A stretch of DNA of 64,000 bases. It comes from Rhodanobacter sp. A1T4. GTDB lineage: Bacteria > Pseudomonadota > Gammaproteobacteria > Xanthomonadales > Rhodanobacteraceae. The notes beneath the pieces are model-generated. The model worked only from the letters and a program-made list of their open reading frames with translations, was not told where the DNA came from and made no database searches. Every line of letters starts with the position of its first letter. Position 1 is the first letter of the stretch. Positions 8,615 to 16,856 of the stretch are shown here, piece after piece. The stretch is taken from positions 62,001 through 126,000 of the forward strand of contig NZ_JACHCP010000008.1 of NCBI RefSeq assembly GCF_014207185.1. The letters run 5' to 3'. The translations under genes and the position numbers were made by a program.

Positions 8615-9637
8615 ATGAATCAGAAAATTCTTACCATTGGCCTGGCTGGGCTAGGACGGCTGGGTCGGCGCTACGCGGAAAACCTGGCGCGCAATGTCCC
8701 GCGTGCAAGGTTGGCTGCGGTATGCAGCCCGCTGGAAGAAGAAATCAACTGGGCACGTGACACGCTGGGCGTGGAAAGCAGCTACAGCGATTACGCCCAG
8801 ATGCTTGCCGATCCCGCGTTGGATGCCGTGTTTCTGGTGACACCAACATCACTGCATGCCAATCAGATCGAGCAGGCGCTCGATGCCGGCAAGCACGTGT
8901 TCTGCGAGAAGCCGCTGTCGCTCGAGCTGGAAGCCTGCCAGCGCACGGTGGCACACGCGGCGCGTTATCCGCAGCTGCGTGCGATGGTCGGCTTCGTCCG
9001 GCATTTCGATGCGAGCTATCGCGATGCCAAGGCACAGATCGAGGCAGGTGTCATCGGCAAACCCTTTATGGTGTATTCGCAGACTGCCGACCTGCTCGAT
9101 CCCAGCGGCGCTTTCGTCAAATTCGCACCGACCAGCGGCGGCCTGTTCCTGGACTGCAGCGTGCACGACGTCGATCTGGCGCGCTGGCTATTGGGCCGTC
9201 CTAAAGCCATTCGTGCGTATGCCAGCGGTACGGTTGCCGTATACGACGAGCTGAAGGCGCTGGGTGACATCGACAACGGTGTGGCGATCTGCGAATTTGA
9301 AAACGGCTGCATGGCAATGTTCCACGCCTCGCGCACGCAGGCCCACGGACACGATACGCATACCGATATCACCGGTACTGCCGGCAAGCTCAGCATTGGC
9401 CGCAACCCGCGTATGGATCGTGTCGAAATCGCCGATGCGCGTGGAGTGCGTTCGTTATCCACGCCCAGCTTCTTCGAGCGCTTCGGTGATGCCTTCCACG
9501 CGCAGTGCCTGCATTTCGTTGATGCGGTACTGGACAGCACACCGTTCGATCTCACCCTGGAAGACGCGGCCGAGGCGACCCGAATCGCTATCGCCTTGCG
9601 GCAATCGATGCAGACGCATCAGCCCGTAGCGTTGTAA
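8615..9637 (+). CDS. Second Gfo/Idh/MocA oxidoreductase (inositol dehydrogenase-like)
   Basis: 340 residues from the ATG at 8615; the 25 upstream in-frame residues are non-conserved. The Rossmann motif is IGLAGLGRLGRRYAENL near residue 6. The catalytic Lys is in FCEKPLSLE near residue 97, and the Asp/His region is CSVHDVDLARWLLG near residue 180. It differs clearly from the iolG product just upstream, so it is not a recent duplicate. Candidate roles are scyllo-inositol dehydrogenase or an enzyme for another inositol isomer. It is the last gene of the plus-strand iol operon and is followed at once by a predicted terminator. Confidence 0.85.
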   Translation: MNQKILTIGLAGLGRLGRRYAENLARNVPRARLAAVCSPLEEEINWARDTLGVESSYSDYAQMLADPALDAVFLVTPTSLHANQIEQALDAGKHVFCEKPLSLELEACQRTVAHAARYPQLRAMVGFVRHFDASYRDAKAQIEAGVIGKPFMVYSQTADLLDPSGAFVKFAPTSGGLFLDCSVHDVDLARWLLGRPKAIRAYASGTVAVYDELKALGDIDNGVAICEFENGCMAMFHASRTQAHGHDTHTDITGTAGKLSIGRNPRMDRVEIADARGVRSLSTPSFFERFGDAFHAQCLHFVDAVLDSTPFDLTLEDAAEATRIAIALRQSMQTHQPVAL

Positions 9638-9655
9638 CAGCAAAGCTGTTGATCA

Positions 9656-9691
9656 TCTCGCGACGCTCAACAGTAAGGCGAGAGGCTTTTT
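9656..9691 (+). terminator. Rho-independent terminator of the regulator-iolG operon
   Basis: TCTCGC (9656-9661) pairs with GCGAGA (9678-9683) around a 16-base loop and is followed by GGC and five T residues. It lies 19 bases after the stop of the second oxidoreductase and separates it from the convergent GH35 gene. Confidence 0.6.
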
Positions 9692-11283
9692 CAGTAACTT
9701 CCCACGGTCACCCGAAGCATCGTGGGCTGTGTGCCGAAATTGAGTCCGTAGTCGGTTTCGTCACCGTTCCAGAGGCGCTTTACCTGCCATTGGCCGTTGA
9801 CGAAGCTGCCTTGCTCGACCCGAAGCAGTTGACCGTGACGATGATCGTCGTCATGCCGCTCGAACTCCACACGCGCATTGATGCCGGCCACCAGAAACTC
9901 GGTGGCACTTTGTCGAATGATCAGCAGGTGGCCATCGGCGGAGGGATTGCCGGGAAGCTCGGCAGGCGCGTCTCCCCACATAGGAGCGCCAAAAGAAACC
10001 CTGGCCTGCCAGCGGCCGAGATCCAACGTCTTTTGCGGTTGGCCGGGCTGTTCTACCGCTGCAAAGAGCTGGCCGACAAAGGCCGCCTGCGCCACCTGCC
10101 GTTGCATCGCCCCGACCAGTTGGAAGTTGCGAGCATGGGCGGCGGTTGCGGCCTGCCGTTTCGACGTGTCCTCATCGTTGTCGACGCCAAAGATCGAAAA
10201 GCCGATGCCACCTTTGGCGAGCACGTGAAAGAAATACGGCGCGTTGCCCGCCTCGTAACCTGTTTCTGAAATCCACACGGGGTTGTCGGATCGCGCGTAT
10301 TGATCGACCACCTTGGTGAATTCGTTGTAATCGGTGCTGTAGAGATCCGTGCCGACAAAGTCGATATGCGACGCGCTGGCCTTCCACAGATCCAGCACGT
10401 TCCAGGTCGCGCCGCCGCTGGGATAATCGTAGCCAGGCAGGTGTTTGCCCTTGTAGCGCAGCCATGCATTCACATACATCGGCAGCGGATATTCCGCCTT
10501 GCCAGCGGCGGCCACTTGATCGATATAGCGCGCTACGCCATAGGCGTTGAACATCTCATCGGCATCGGCGCTGAAGACGTCACTCCACGTGCCGGTTGGC
10601 TTGTGCAGGCTCGCTGCGAGCTGTGCCGGCAACTTGTCATTGAACAGCGCATTGGCGGCTGCACCGTGATCGCGAATGCTGCCGATCATGCCAGGCTCGT
10701 TTTCTACCTGGACCAGGATGACCGTGTGCTGCTGGCCATCTTTCTGCTTGAGATGATGCATCAATGCCGCGAATGCGGTTTTATCTGCCTGCAAGTTGGC
10801 GTCGGCATAAGGCGAGAGATCCTCCACGGGTTCACCGTGTTCGTCCTGCGCACGCGGGTAATGGACTGGGTCGTTCTTGATCCAGGTGGGCACGTAATGC
10901 ATCTGCCCGTTTTTCCAGCTGCCAAACCAGAGCAAGATCAGACGCACGCCATGTTGGCGCGACTGATCGATCAAGGCATCGATATTGGTGGTATCGAAAT
11001 GCCCGGATTGGGGTTCGAACTGCTCCCAGTAAACGGGTGCTTCCAAAGTATTTGCATGCAGCGCTTCCACGCTGGGCCAGATGCTTGGAAGTATCTCGGG
11101 CCATGCGCTGGAGTTGTGCAGTTGGGCGGCCATGACGGTATAGGGTGCGCCATCGACAAAAAGCGCGAAGCGCCCCTGCTGTTGCACCAGCCTGGGTTGT
11201 TCTGTGGCCCAAGCCTGTGACGCAAGCAGGATGCTAAGGCACCCTGCCCATAGTCGTACTCGAAACATGGGAGCAAAAACCAT
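9691..11283 (-). CDS. GH35 family beta-galactosidase-like protein with DUF5597 C-terminus, exported
   Basis: 530 residues from the ATG at 11283, chosen because GAGGA lies seven bases upstream; the ATG at 11268 has none. The signal peptide is VRLWAGCLSILLASQAWA. The TIM barrel starts with APYTVMAAQLHNSSAWPE and shows the acid/base Glu in LVQVENEPGM and the nucleophile Glu in VWISETGYEAG, the family pattern. The last 150 residues fit DUF5597. It probably removes terminal beta-galactose from plant polysaccharide or glycoprotein in the periplasm. It follows the TonB-receptor gene by 60 bases and is probably cotranscribed with it. Substrate is inferred. Confidence 0.82.
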   Translation of the reverse strand: MVFAPMFRVRLWAGCLSILLASQAWATEQPRLVQQQGRFALFVDGAPYTVMAAQLHNSSAWPEILPSIWPSVEALHANTLEAPVYWEQFEPQSGHFDTTNIDALIDQSRQHGVRLILLWFGSWKNGQMHYVPTWIKNDPVHYPRAQDEHGEPVEDLSPYADANLQADKTAFAALMHHLKQKDGQQHTVILVQVENEPGMIGSIRDHGAAANALFNDKLPAQLAASLHKPTGTWSDVFSADADEMFNAYGVARYIDQVAAAGKAEYPLPMYVNAWLRYKGKHLPGYDYPSGGATWNVLDLWKASASHIDFVGTDLYSTDYNEFTKVVDQYARSDNPVWISETGYEAGNAPYFFHVLAKGGIGFSIFGVDNDEDTSKRQAATAAHARNFQLVGAMQRQVAQAAFVGQLFAAVEQPGQPQKTLDLGRWQARVSFGAPMWGDAPAELPGNPSADGHLLIIRQSATEFLVAGINARVEFERHDDDHRHGQLLRVEQGSFVNGQWQVKRLWNGDETDYGLNFGTQPTMLRVTVGSY

Positions 11284-11330
11284 CAATAGTCCTCGATGGC
11301 CGGCGCTTGCACCGGCCATCTGGTGCAGAG

Positions 11331-11356
11331 TTAAAACGTAACTTTAGAACGTAACT
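11331..11356 (-). repeat. 13-bp tandem duplication carrying the TonB-receptor stop codon
   Basis: Two adjacent 13-bp copies (11331-11343 and 11344-11356) differ by one base. Read on the minus strand, each is AGTTACGTTNTAA, which encodes the terminal V-T-F of the receptor followed by a stop. The second copy therefore leaves an untranslated remnant of the same C-terminal codons behind the real stop. It looks like a small replication-slippage event. Confidence 0.7.
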
Positions 11357-14226
11357 GTGGCACGCACCCAGTAGTAACGGCCGATCTGGTCGTAGGTATA
11401 GGCATCCGTATTGGAGTTGCTGCCCCATTGATAGAACAGCGGTGGCGTCTTGTTGGCAAGATTGTCGATGCCCGCCGACAGGGTGGTGTGATACTTGGTG
11501 AAGTCGTAGCTCGCCGAAACGTTGTTGTACGTATAGGCACCGATCTTGTGTTCGACACCCGGAATGCTTTCGTCGGCGGAATAGCCCTCGGAGAGATCGT
11601 CGCTGCCTACCCGGGTACGGCCGATATAACGCATCGTCCAGCTGGCGCCCCAGTTGCCGAGTTTCCAGTTGAGCGTACCCAGGCCGCGCCAGCGAGGGAA
11701 CTCGCCGTACACCGAGCAATACGAACCGGCGCAGTGAGTGACTGCCACACTGGAATCGCCCGGCGCGGTATCGACGTCGTAGCGCGCCGTGTAGGTGCTG
11801 TTGAGGCTGACCGCAAACTTGCCATAAGTATCGGTGGCGAAGCTGTACTGGATCGTTGAGTCAATACCCTTGGCGGCCGTCTGCCCAAGGTTGACGGTCG
11901 GCAGATTGATGTAGGTGATCTGCCCGTTGCCGGCGCGATGGATCAGGCTGCAGAGTTTTTCGCTGTAGTAGCACTCGTTGAGAATCGTACTGGGATCGAG
12001 GCCATCGACGATGGTGTCGTTGAGGTTGATGCGCCAGACATCGGCACTGAACGACAGACCCGGAAGCCAATGAGGATCGTAGACAAGGCCGAAGTCGAAC
12101 GACTTGCCGTACTCGGGCTTGAGATCGTAGCCGGCAGCGACCGACCCCGAACTCTTGACACCTAGCTGCGCGTTGTTCTGCTGGAAGCTGCCATCGGTAG
12201 GAACGTTGGCGCATGCGGCGGCATGACCACCGGTATAGCCATCGCAGATATCGGTTGCGGCATAGGCACCACCCGACGTTCCCGAATAGAGTTCGCTGAT
12301 ATTGGGCGCACGGAACACTTGCGAAACCGTGCCGCGTAGCAAGAGATCAGCGACTGGGCGCCACTCGAGCGCGACCTTGCTGTTGGTGGTCGACCCCGAC
12401 ACGCTGTAATCGGAGTAGCGCGAACCGATATCGACGTTCAGCGAATAGAAGAACGGCTTCTGCGACAACACCGGAATCAGTGTTTCGACGTAGGCCTCCT
12501 TGACGTTGTAGCTGCCGCTGAGCACTGTGCCGCAGTCTTCCACCACGCCGCACAGGCCAGCGTAGTCGCCGTCGCTGATGGCGGTGGCAATCGGCGTGTC
12601 GGTGGTATCAGACTGCGATTCCTTGCGATACGAGAAACCTGCGGCCAGACTTACCGGGCCGGCGGGAAGATTGAACAATTCGCCGTTGGCGCTGACCTCG
12701 GCTTGCTTCATCGTATAGCTGTATTCGGTGACCGGATTGACGATCAGTTTCTTCAGCGCAGCAATTGTCGTGGGATCGTTGATGTTGAAAATATTGATCG
12801 GCGTGCAGCCGGAAATCACGTTGCCGGCGGAGCCGCACTTGACTACACCATCGGTATCCTTGAACGAGGGTCCGATCGCCTCCTCAAGACCTGCGTAATC
12901 GATAAAGCCTTCGTTTTCGGTCTTCTGCTTGACCTTGGCGTAGTTGATATCGGCATTCCACTGCCAGCTACTATCGCCAAAGTTGCCCTTGATACCAGGC
13001 GTTACCTGCAGGTTATAGGTCTGGCTGGCGAAATCGCGATTGCCTAGTGAGGTCAGGCGCGTGTTGAGATCGTTATAGCTTTCTCCAGTGCTGCGGTCGG
13101 TACCGAAATTGACACCGAAGGGATTGTAGTAGCTGTTCTTGGAGACAAAGAAATCGTCGGAGTTCGCGAAGATCGGCACCGGCGCAATGATCGAGGACGA
13201 CGAGGTCTTGTTGTAGAAGACGTTGGCGTAGGCATCGACATTTGGCGTGATCTTGAAGTCGCCGACCAACGAAAGGTTGGTGCGCTCCTGCGGAGTCTCG
13301 ACCAGGTTGTAAGGCTGGTAGTTGTACGAATCGGCCGAGGTATACGTGTGGTAGTCGGCCAGTGTGGTGGCGCCAGTTACGCCGCTGTTGAGAGTCACAT
13401 AGGTGCCGTTGGCGTTCTCGACCAGACCCGTGGGTGTGGCTGACGAACCCAAGTGAACTACGCTGCCGTTATTCAGAGCAAGCGCATACTTGGAAAAGCT
13501 GCGGTCGCTGGAAGAAATGCTGTTCTGGCTCTGTTGACTGGCGCCGACCAGCAGGTTCCAGCGGTCGCCGGAGATGCCGCCCATCGCGCTGAAGTTGCGC
13601 CGGTTGCCATCACCATGCGAGCTGATGCCGTAGTCGCTGGTCAGCTGCACGCCCTTGTAGTGATCCTTCAGGATGAAGTTGACCACACCACCGATGGCGT
13701 CGGAGCCATATACCGACGAGGCGCCATCGCTCAGCACCTCGATACGATCGATCATGTATGAGGGAATGATGTTGACATCGTCGTACGCCAGACGGTGACC
13801 GTTGACCAGAATCAGCGTGCGATTGGAACCGAGGCCTCGCAAAGACACTGTCGATGCGCCCGTGCCGCCCCCATTGTCGATGCCTGGGTTGGTGGCATTG
13901 CCGGCGATCGACGGCAGTTGCTGAATCAAATCGCCGACGGTTGGCTTGCCACTGGCAGCGATCTGCGCGCTGTCAATCGTCACGACGGGATTGGAGGTTT
14001 CGGTATCCACTCGACGGATCAGCGAACCGGTGACCGTCACGGCGTCAAGATTCTTGGTGCCGCTCTTGGCGGCATCGCTGTTGTCCTGCGTGGTACTTGT
14101 GTCCTGAGCGTGCAGGGCGACGCTGCCCATCAATCCAACAGCGAGAGCGGTCCGCACCGCACACGTGATTAGCGAAGGGCGTCGACATGGCGGATGGTCG
14201 TTCAGGATGGTAGATACATTGAGCAT
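11344..14226 (-). CDS. TonB-dependent receptor (oligosaccharide uptake type)
   Basis: About 960 residues from the ATG at 14226 (GAGGA seven bases upstream); the frame is open for a further 63 unlikely codons. After a long signal peptide ending VALHAQ, the plug domain begins NLDAVTVTGSLIRRVDTETSNPV and contains GKPTVGDLIQQLPSIAGN and VSLRGLGSNRTLILVNGHRLA, typical of Xanthomonadales carbohydrate receptors. The C-terminus is ATVTF, with the terminal Phe needed for outer-membrane barrel assembly. It lies upstream of the GH35 gene and downstream of GH127. The likely cargo is arabino- or galacto-oligosaccharide, an inference from neighbours. Confidence 0.9.
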   Translation of the reverse strand: MLNVSTILNDHPPCRRPSLITCAVRTALAVGLMGSVALHAQDTSTTQDNSDAAKSGTKNLDAVTVTGSLIRRVDTETSNPVVTIDSAQIAASGKPTVGDLIQQLPSIAGNATNPGIDNGGGTGASTVSLRGLGSNRTLILVNGHRLAYDDVNIIPSYMIDRIEVLSDGASSVYGSDAIGGVVNFILKDHYKGVQLTSDYGISSHGDGNRRNFSAMGGISGDRWNLLVGASQQSQNSISSSDRSFSKYALALNNGSVVHLGSSATPTGLVENANGTYVTLNSGVTGATTLADYHTYTSADSYNYQPYNLVETPQERTNLSLVGDFKITPNVDAYANVFYNKTSSSSIIAPVPIFANSDDFFVSKNSYYNPFGVNFGTDRSTGESYNDLNTRLTSLGNRDFASQTYNLQVTPGIKGNFGDSSWQWNADINYAKVKQKTENEGFIDYAGLEEAIGPSFKDTDGVVKCGSAGNVISGCTPINIFNINDPTTIAALKKLIVNPVTEYSYTMKQAEVSANGELFNLPAGPVSLAAGFSYRKESQSDTTDTPIATAISDGDYAGLCGVVEDCGTVLSGSYNVKEAYVETLIPVLSQKPFFYSLNVDIGSRYSDYSVSGSTTNSKVALEWRPVADLLLRGTVSQVFRAPNISELYSGTSGGAYAATDICDGYTGGHAAACANVPTDGSFQQNNAQLGVKSSGSVAAGYDLKPEYGKSFDFGLVYDPHWLPGLSFSADVWRINLNDTIVDGLDPSTILNECYYSEKLCSLIHRAGNGQITYINLPTVNLGQTAAKGIDSTIQYSFATDTYGKFAVSLNSTYTARYDVDTAPGDSSVAVTHCAGSYCSVYGEFPRWRGLGTLNWKLGNWGASWTMRYIGRTRVGSDDLSEGYSADESIPGVEHKIGAYTYNNVSASYDFTKYHTTLSAGIDNLANKTPPLFYQWGSNSNTDAYTYDQIGRYYWVRATVTF

Positions 14227-14503
14227 GATGTCCTCACTTGAATGGGTAAATGGGTGGCTGGCTTGGGGGACGCATGCCTGGATCGGTAGATTCGGCGACA
14301 CGGTTTTGCATCCATGCATGCTCCGCCGTAACGCCCCGAATTTCGGAACGACGGGCATGAAGATTTCACGTTTGCGAGCAGGCGCAGCGAGTGATCGCCA
14401 GCGATGCTCTGTCATGACGTGGACGATGAGTTGCGCATGAGCGCAGAACCTCGCCGATTTTCATTTAGCCGTCTTTATGACGACCTAAAAGATTCTTCGA
14501 TCG

Positions 14504-16462
14504 CTAGCCGTCAGCGGTCGATATATCCTGGAATTTCCAGTAAACCGCATAGCGCTCAGCATGAATTTCATTCAGCGGCGCAACGGTCAAAGTGCCTTGA
14601 CGGGTTGTTGCTTCGAAACGCAGCTCACTCGTCGAGAGCGCGCGTAGCCAGTTGATATCCTGCGTCGCGCTGGCAAAAATCTCCGGCGCAGGCTGTGCCT
14701 TCGGTTCGGGATTCGGCGCAGCGTCATAGCCGCAGTACTGCATTGCGTGCGTCAGCCCTGAACTGCCTAGTCGCGCAGCGAGTACCAGCGGTCCGTAAAG
14801 CACCGCGCGCTGATCGTCATCACCGGGCAACGCTTCGCTATGAAGTTGCATCGGTAAATCGAGCTCGATGCGATCGCCGTTTCGCCATTCGCGGCGCAAA
14901 GTCAGATAGCTTCCCGCTGAGGCGAACACGCCAAGCGTTTCGCCGTTCACGCGCACGGCGGCATCCGGCCCGATCCATTCGGGGATACGCAAATGGATCG
15001 CGCGATGTGTCGGCGCTGTCAGGCCCAGCGTAAAGCGCGTCAATGGCTCGCGCGGAAATATCGTTTCCTGGCGCAGCGTCAGCTGCTCCTGCGGCCAGCT
15101 CAATTCGGAGGCGATGAACAGGTTGACGTAAAGATCCTGCCCCTCGTGAAAATAGATGCTGTCATTGAAGCGGGCAAACTCTTCGGCACCGGAACCGGTG
15201 CAACACCAAAAGGAATCGGTGGGCGAGTTGTAGAACTTGTTGGCGCCGGGCTGCAACGGGTAGTAGTAAAGCTTCATGCCATCGGCATCTTGTGTGCCAA
15301 GGCGCGCGTTGTAGAGCGTGCGCTCGTAGTAGTCGAAGGCGCGCGGGTCACCGTTCCAGGCGTAGACGTGACGAGTGAGTTTGAGCAGGTTGTAGGCCAC
15401 ACAGCACTCGGCGGCGTAGAGGCCAAGCTGGCCTTTCAGATCACCGGGGCCGGTTTTCCAGAACTCATCGTTGCTGGAGCCACCGGTGGCATAGCGGCGC
15501 TGGGTGGTTACCGTCTCCCAAAAGAATTCCACTATGCGTCGATAGCGTGGGTCGCCGGTCAATTCGTAGCGGCGCGCGGCGCCGATGATCTTGGGAATCT
15601 GGGTGTTGCTGTGCAGGCCCTGTAGCTCATCGCGATGTGCCGCCAGCGGATCAAAAAGCGAGGCTTGATCGAAACGATGCGCGGCATCCATGTAGCGGCC
15701 GTTGCCGGTAATCGCATACAACTCATACATCGAGTCGTTCATGCCGCCGTACTCGGTTTTCAGGATGTGCGCGAGTTCGGCATCGGAGAAGCCGTTGAGC
15801 CAGCGCACTGTCCAATTTCCGATGCCGGTGGCCACGGCCAGCGCCTGCTGATTGCCGGCGTGCCGGTACATATCGAGCATGCCGGCCTGAATCTTGTGAA
15901 TGGTGTAGAACGGTGCCCAGACTTTCTGGCCGCTGCTGAGGCGATCGAAAAAGCTTTCCGGGAAGGCGCTCAAATAACCGTTGGGCTGTTGGCACGCTGC
16001 CAGCAGCGAAACCAGCTCGTCGCCCCGCGCCTTGAGTACTTTATCGCCCTGGCTGGCGTAGGCGAGCGCTACCGCGGACAGATAGTGGCCGCCGCTGAAG
16101 TGGCCGCGCAATTCACAATCGGGTTTTTCCCAGCCGCCCAGCGCTATCGCACTGGAGGGCCGTCCGGCTTGTAGCTGAAAGCTTCGGGCGAGCCTGTCGA
16201 CGGGCAGACTGTGCAGATAGTGCAAATTGACTGCTGCTGCGGTGGCGAAATCCCCGTCAAGTAGCTGCACCTGGTTCAACGGAAAGTCGTACATGCTTTG
16301 CACGGGCTTTTCGCGTGATGCTACTGCTGTCGCTGCGACGGTGGTGTTGGGGTCGGCTACATCGGGAGTGAAGGCGCGCGTCGCGGGTACGACCACAGCA
16401 GAGGCAAGCATGGCTGCGGCGCCTTTGATAAACCTCCTGCGTTGGTCGATGTTGTCGTGCAT
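14504..16462 (-). CDS. GH127 family beta-L-arabinofuranosidase (DUF1680), Tat-exported
   Basis: 652 residues from the ATG at 16462 (GGGGAG five bases upstream). The N-terminus MHDNIDQRRRFIKGAAAM is a Tat signal. The catalytic domain has GGWEKPDCELRGHFSGGHYL, the zinc/catalytic Glu-Cys pair AAECCVAYN near residue 351 and the nucleophile region SFWCCTGSG near residue 418, as in HypBA1-type enzymes. Such enzymes release beta-linked L-arabinofuranose from hydroxyproline-linked arabino-oligosaccharides of extensins, using a cysteine nucleophile. The gene carries the shared 18-bp operator 127 bases upstream, which ties it to the hydroxyproline operon 14 kb away. Family call is strong; exact substrate is inferred. 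Confidence 0.9.
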   Translation of the reverse strand: MHDNIDQRRRFIKGAAAMLASAVVVPATRAFTPDVADPNTTVAATAVASREKPVQSMYDFPLNQVQLLDGDFATAAAVNLHYLHSLPVDRLARSFQLQAGRPSSAIALGGWEKPDCELRGHFSGGHYLSAVALAYASQGDKVLKARGDELVSLLAACQQPNGYLSAFPESFFDRLSSGQKVWAPFYTIHKIQAGMLDMYRHAGNQQALAVATGIGNWTVRWLNGFSDAELAHILKTEYGGMNDSMYELYAITGNGRYMDAAHRFDQASLFDPLAAHRDELQGLHSNTQIPKIIGAARRYELTGDPRYRRIVEFFWETVTTQRRYATGGSSNDEFWKTGPGDLKGQLGLYAAECCVAYNLLKLTRHVYAWNGDPRAFDYYERTLYNARLGTQDADGMKLYYYPLQPGANKFYNSPTDSFWCCTGSGAEEFARFNDSIYFHEGQDLYVNLFIASELSWPQEQLTLRQETIFPREPLTRFTLGLTAPTHRAIHLRIPEWIGPDAAVRVNGETLGVFASAGSYLTLRREWRNGDRIELDLPMQLHSEALPGDDDQRAVLYGPLVLAARLGSSGLTHAMQYCGYDAAPNPEPKAQPAPEIFASATQDINWLRALSTSELRFEATTRQGTLTVAPLNEIHAERYAVYWKFQDISTADG

Positions 16463-16512
16463 GCCACTCCCCGAATCTGCGCTGCGCCATCTGGTCAAGA
16501 TGTAGCGCGTTC

Positions 16513-16535
16513 ATTGACTACCCTCGATAGTCAAT
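16513..16535. promoter_or_regulatory. Inverted repeat in the GH127 leader
   Basis: ATTGACTA (16513-16520) and TAGTCAAT (16528-16535) form a perfect 8-bp inverted repeat with a 7-base spacer, 51 bases upstream of the GH127 start. It may be a leader hairpin or a second operator; nothing in the sequence decides between them. Confidence 0.35.
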
Positions 16536-16587
16536 TTCATCGTGCCGTCACACAGGCGTCGCGTCTTGTGTCATTTGGGGGAGTTGA

Positions 16588-16606
16588 ATGCGGAATTCCG
16601 CATAGT
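16588..16606. promoter_or_regulatory. Shared operator, copy A (GH127 promoter)
   Basis: The site TGCGGAATTCCGCATAGT (16589-16606) lies within a perfect 16-bp palindrome, ATGCGGAATTCCGCAT (16588-16603). It matches the copies at 23065 and 30466 at 16 of 18 positions common to all three. It lies 127 bases upstream of the GH127 start and is in the same orientation as the others relative to the minus-strand genes. Confidence 0.7.
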
Positions 16607-16856
16607 TTTCGCGAGCGGCTGTAACGATACGCTGGAGATACGTATTTCTTGCTGGCAGAAATCGTGCGGGATATGGCCGTCTGCGATGATCGTGGCGTCT
16701 GTATGTTGTGGTCATCGAAACGAGTTATCGCCAACCCGATAGGCTTGGCGACGATCTTGCTGGGAGACACGCTGTGCGGTTTTCTGAAATCGCACAATGG
16801 GAGCCGCACACTGGTGCCGCATCAGGCATGGCGACCAGGCATGGAGAGGTGATGTG

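Larger units (their letters stand above)
16463..16856. other. Intergenic region between the two Tat glycosidase genes
   Basis: 394 bases with no convincing gene. It contains an 8-bp perfect inverted repeat at 16513-16535 and the shared operator at 16588-16606. Several short frames cross it on both strands, but none has a ribosome binding site or a recognisable product. Confidence 0.6.

Noticed and set aside
14336-14346. Palindrome CCGAATTTCGG upstream of the TonB-receptor gene as a copy of the shared operator
   Set aside because: It lacks TGCGG and GCATAGT and has odd symmetry; it does not align with copies A, C and D.
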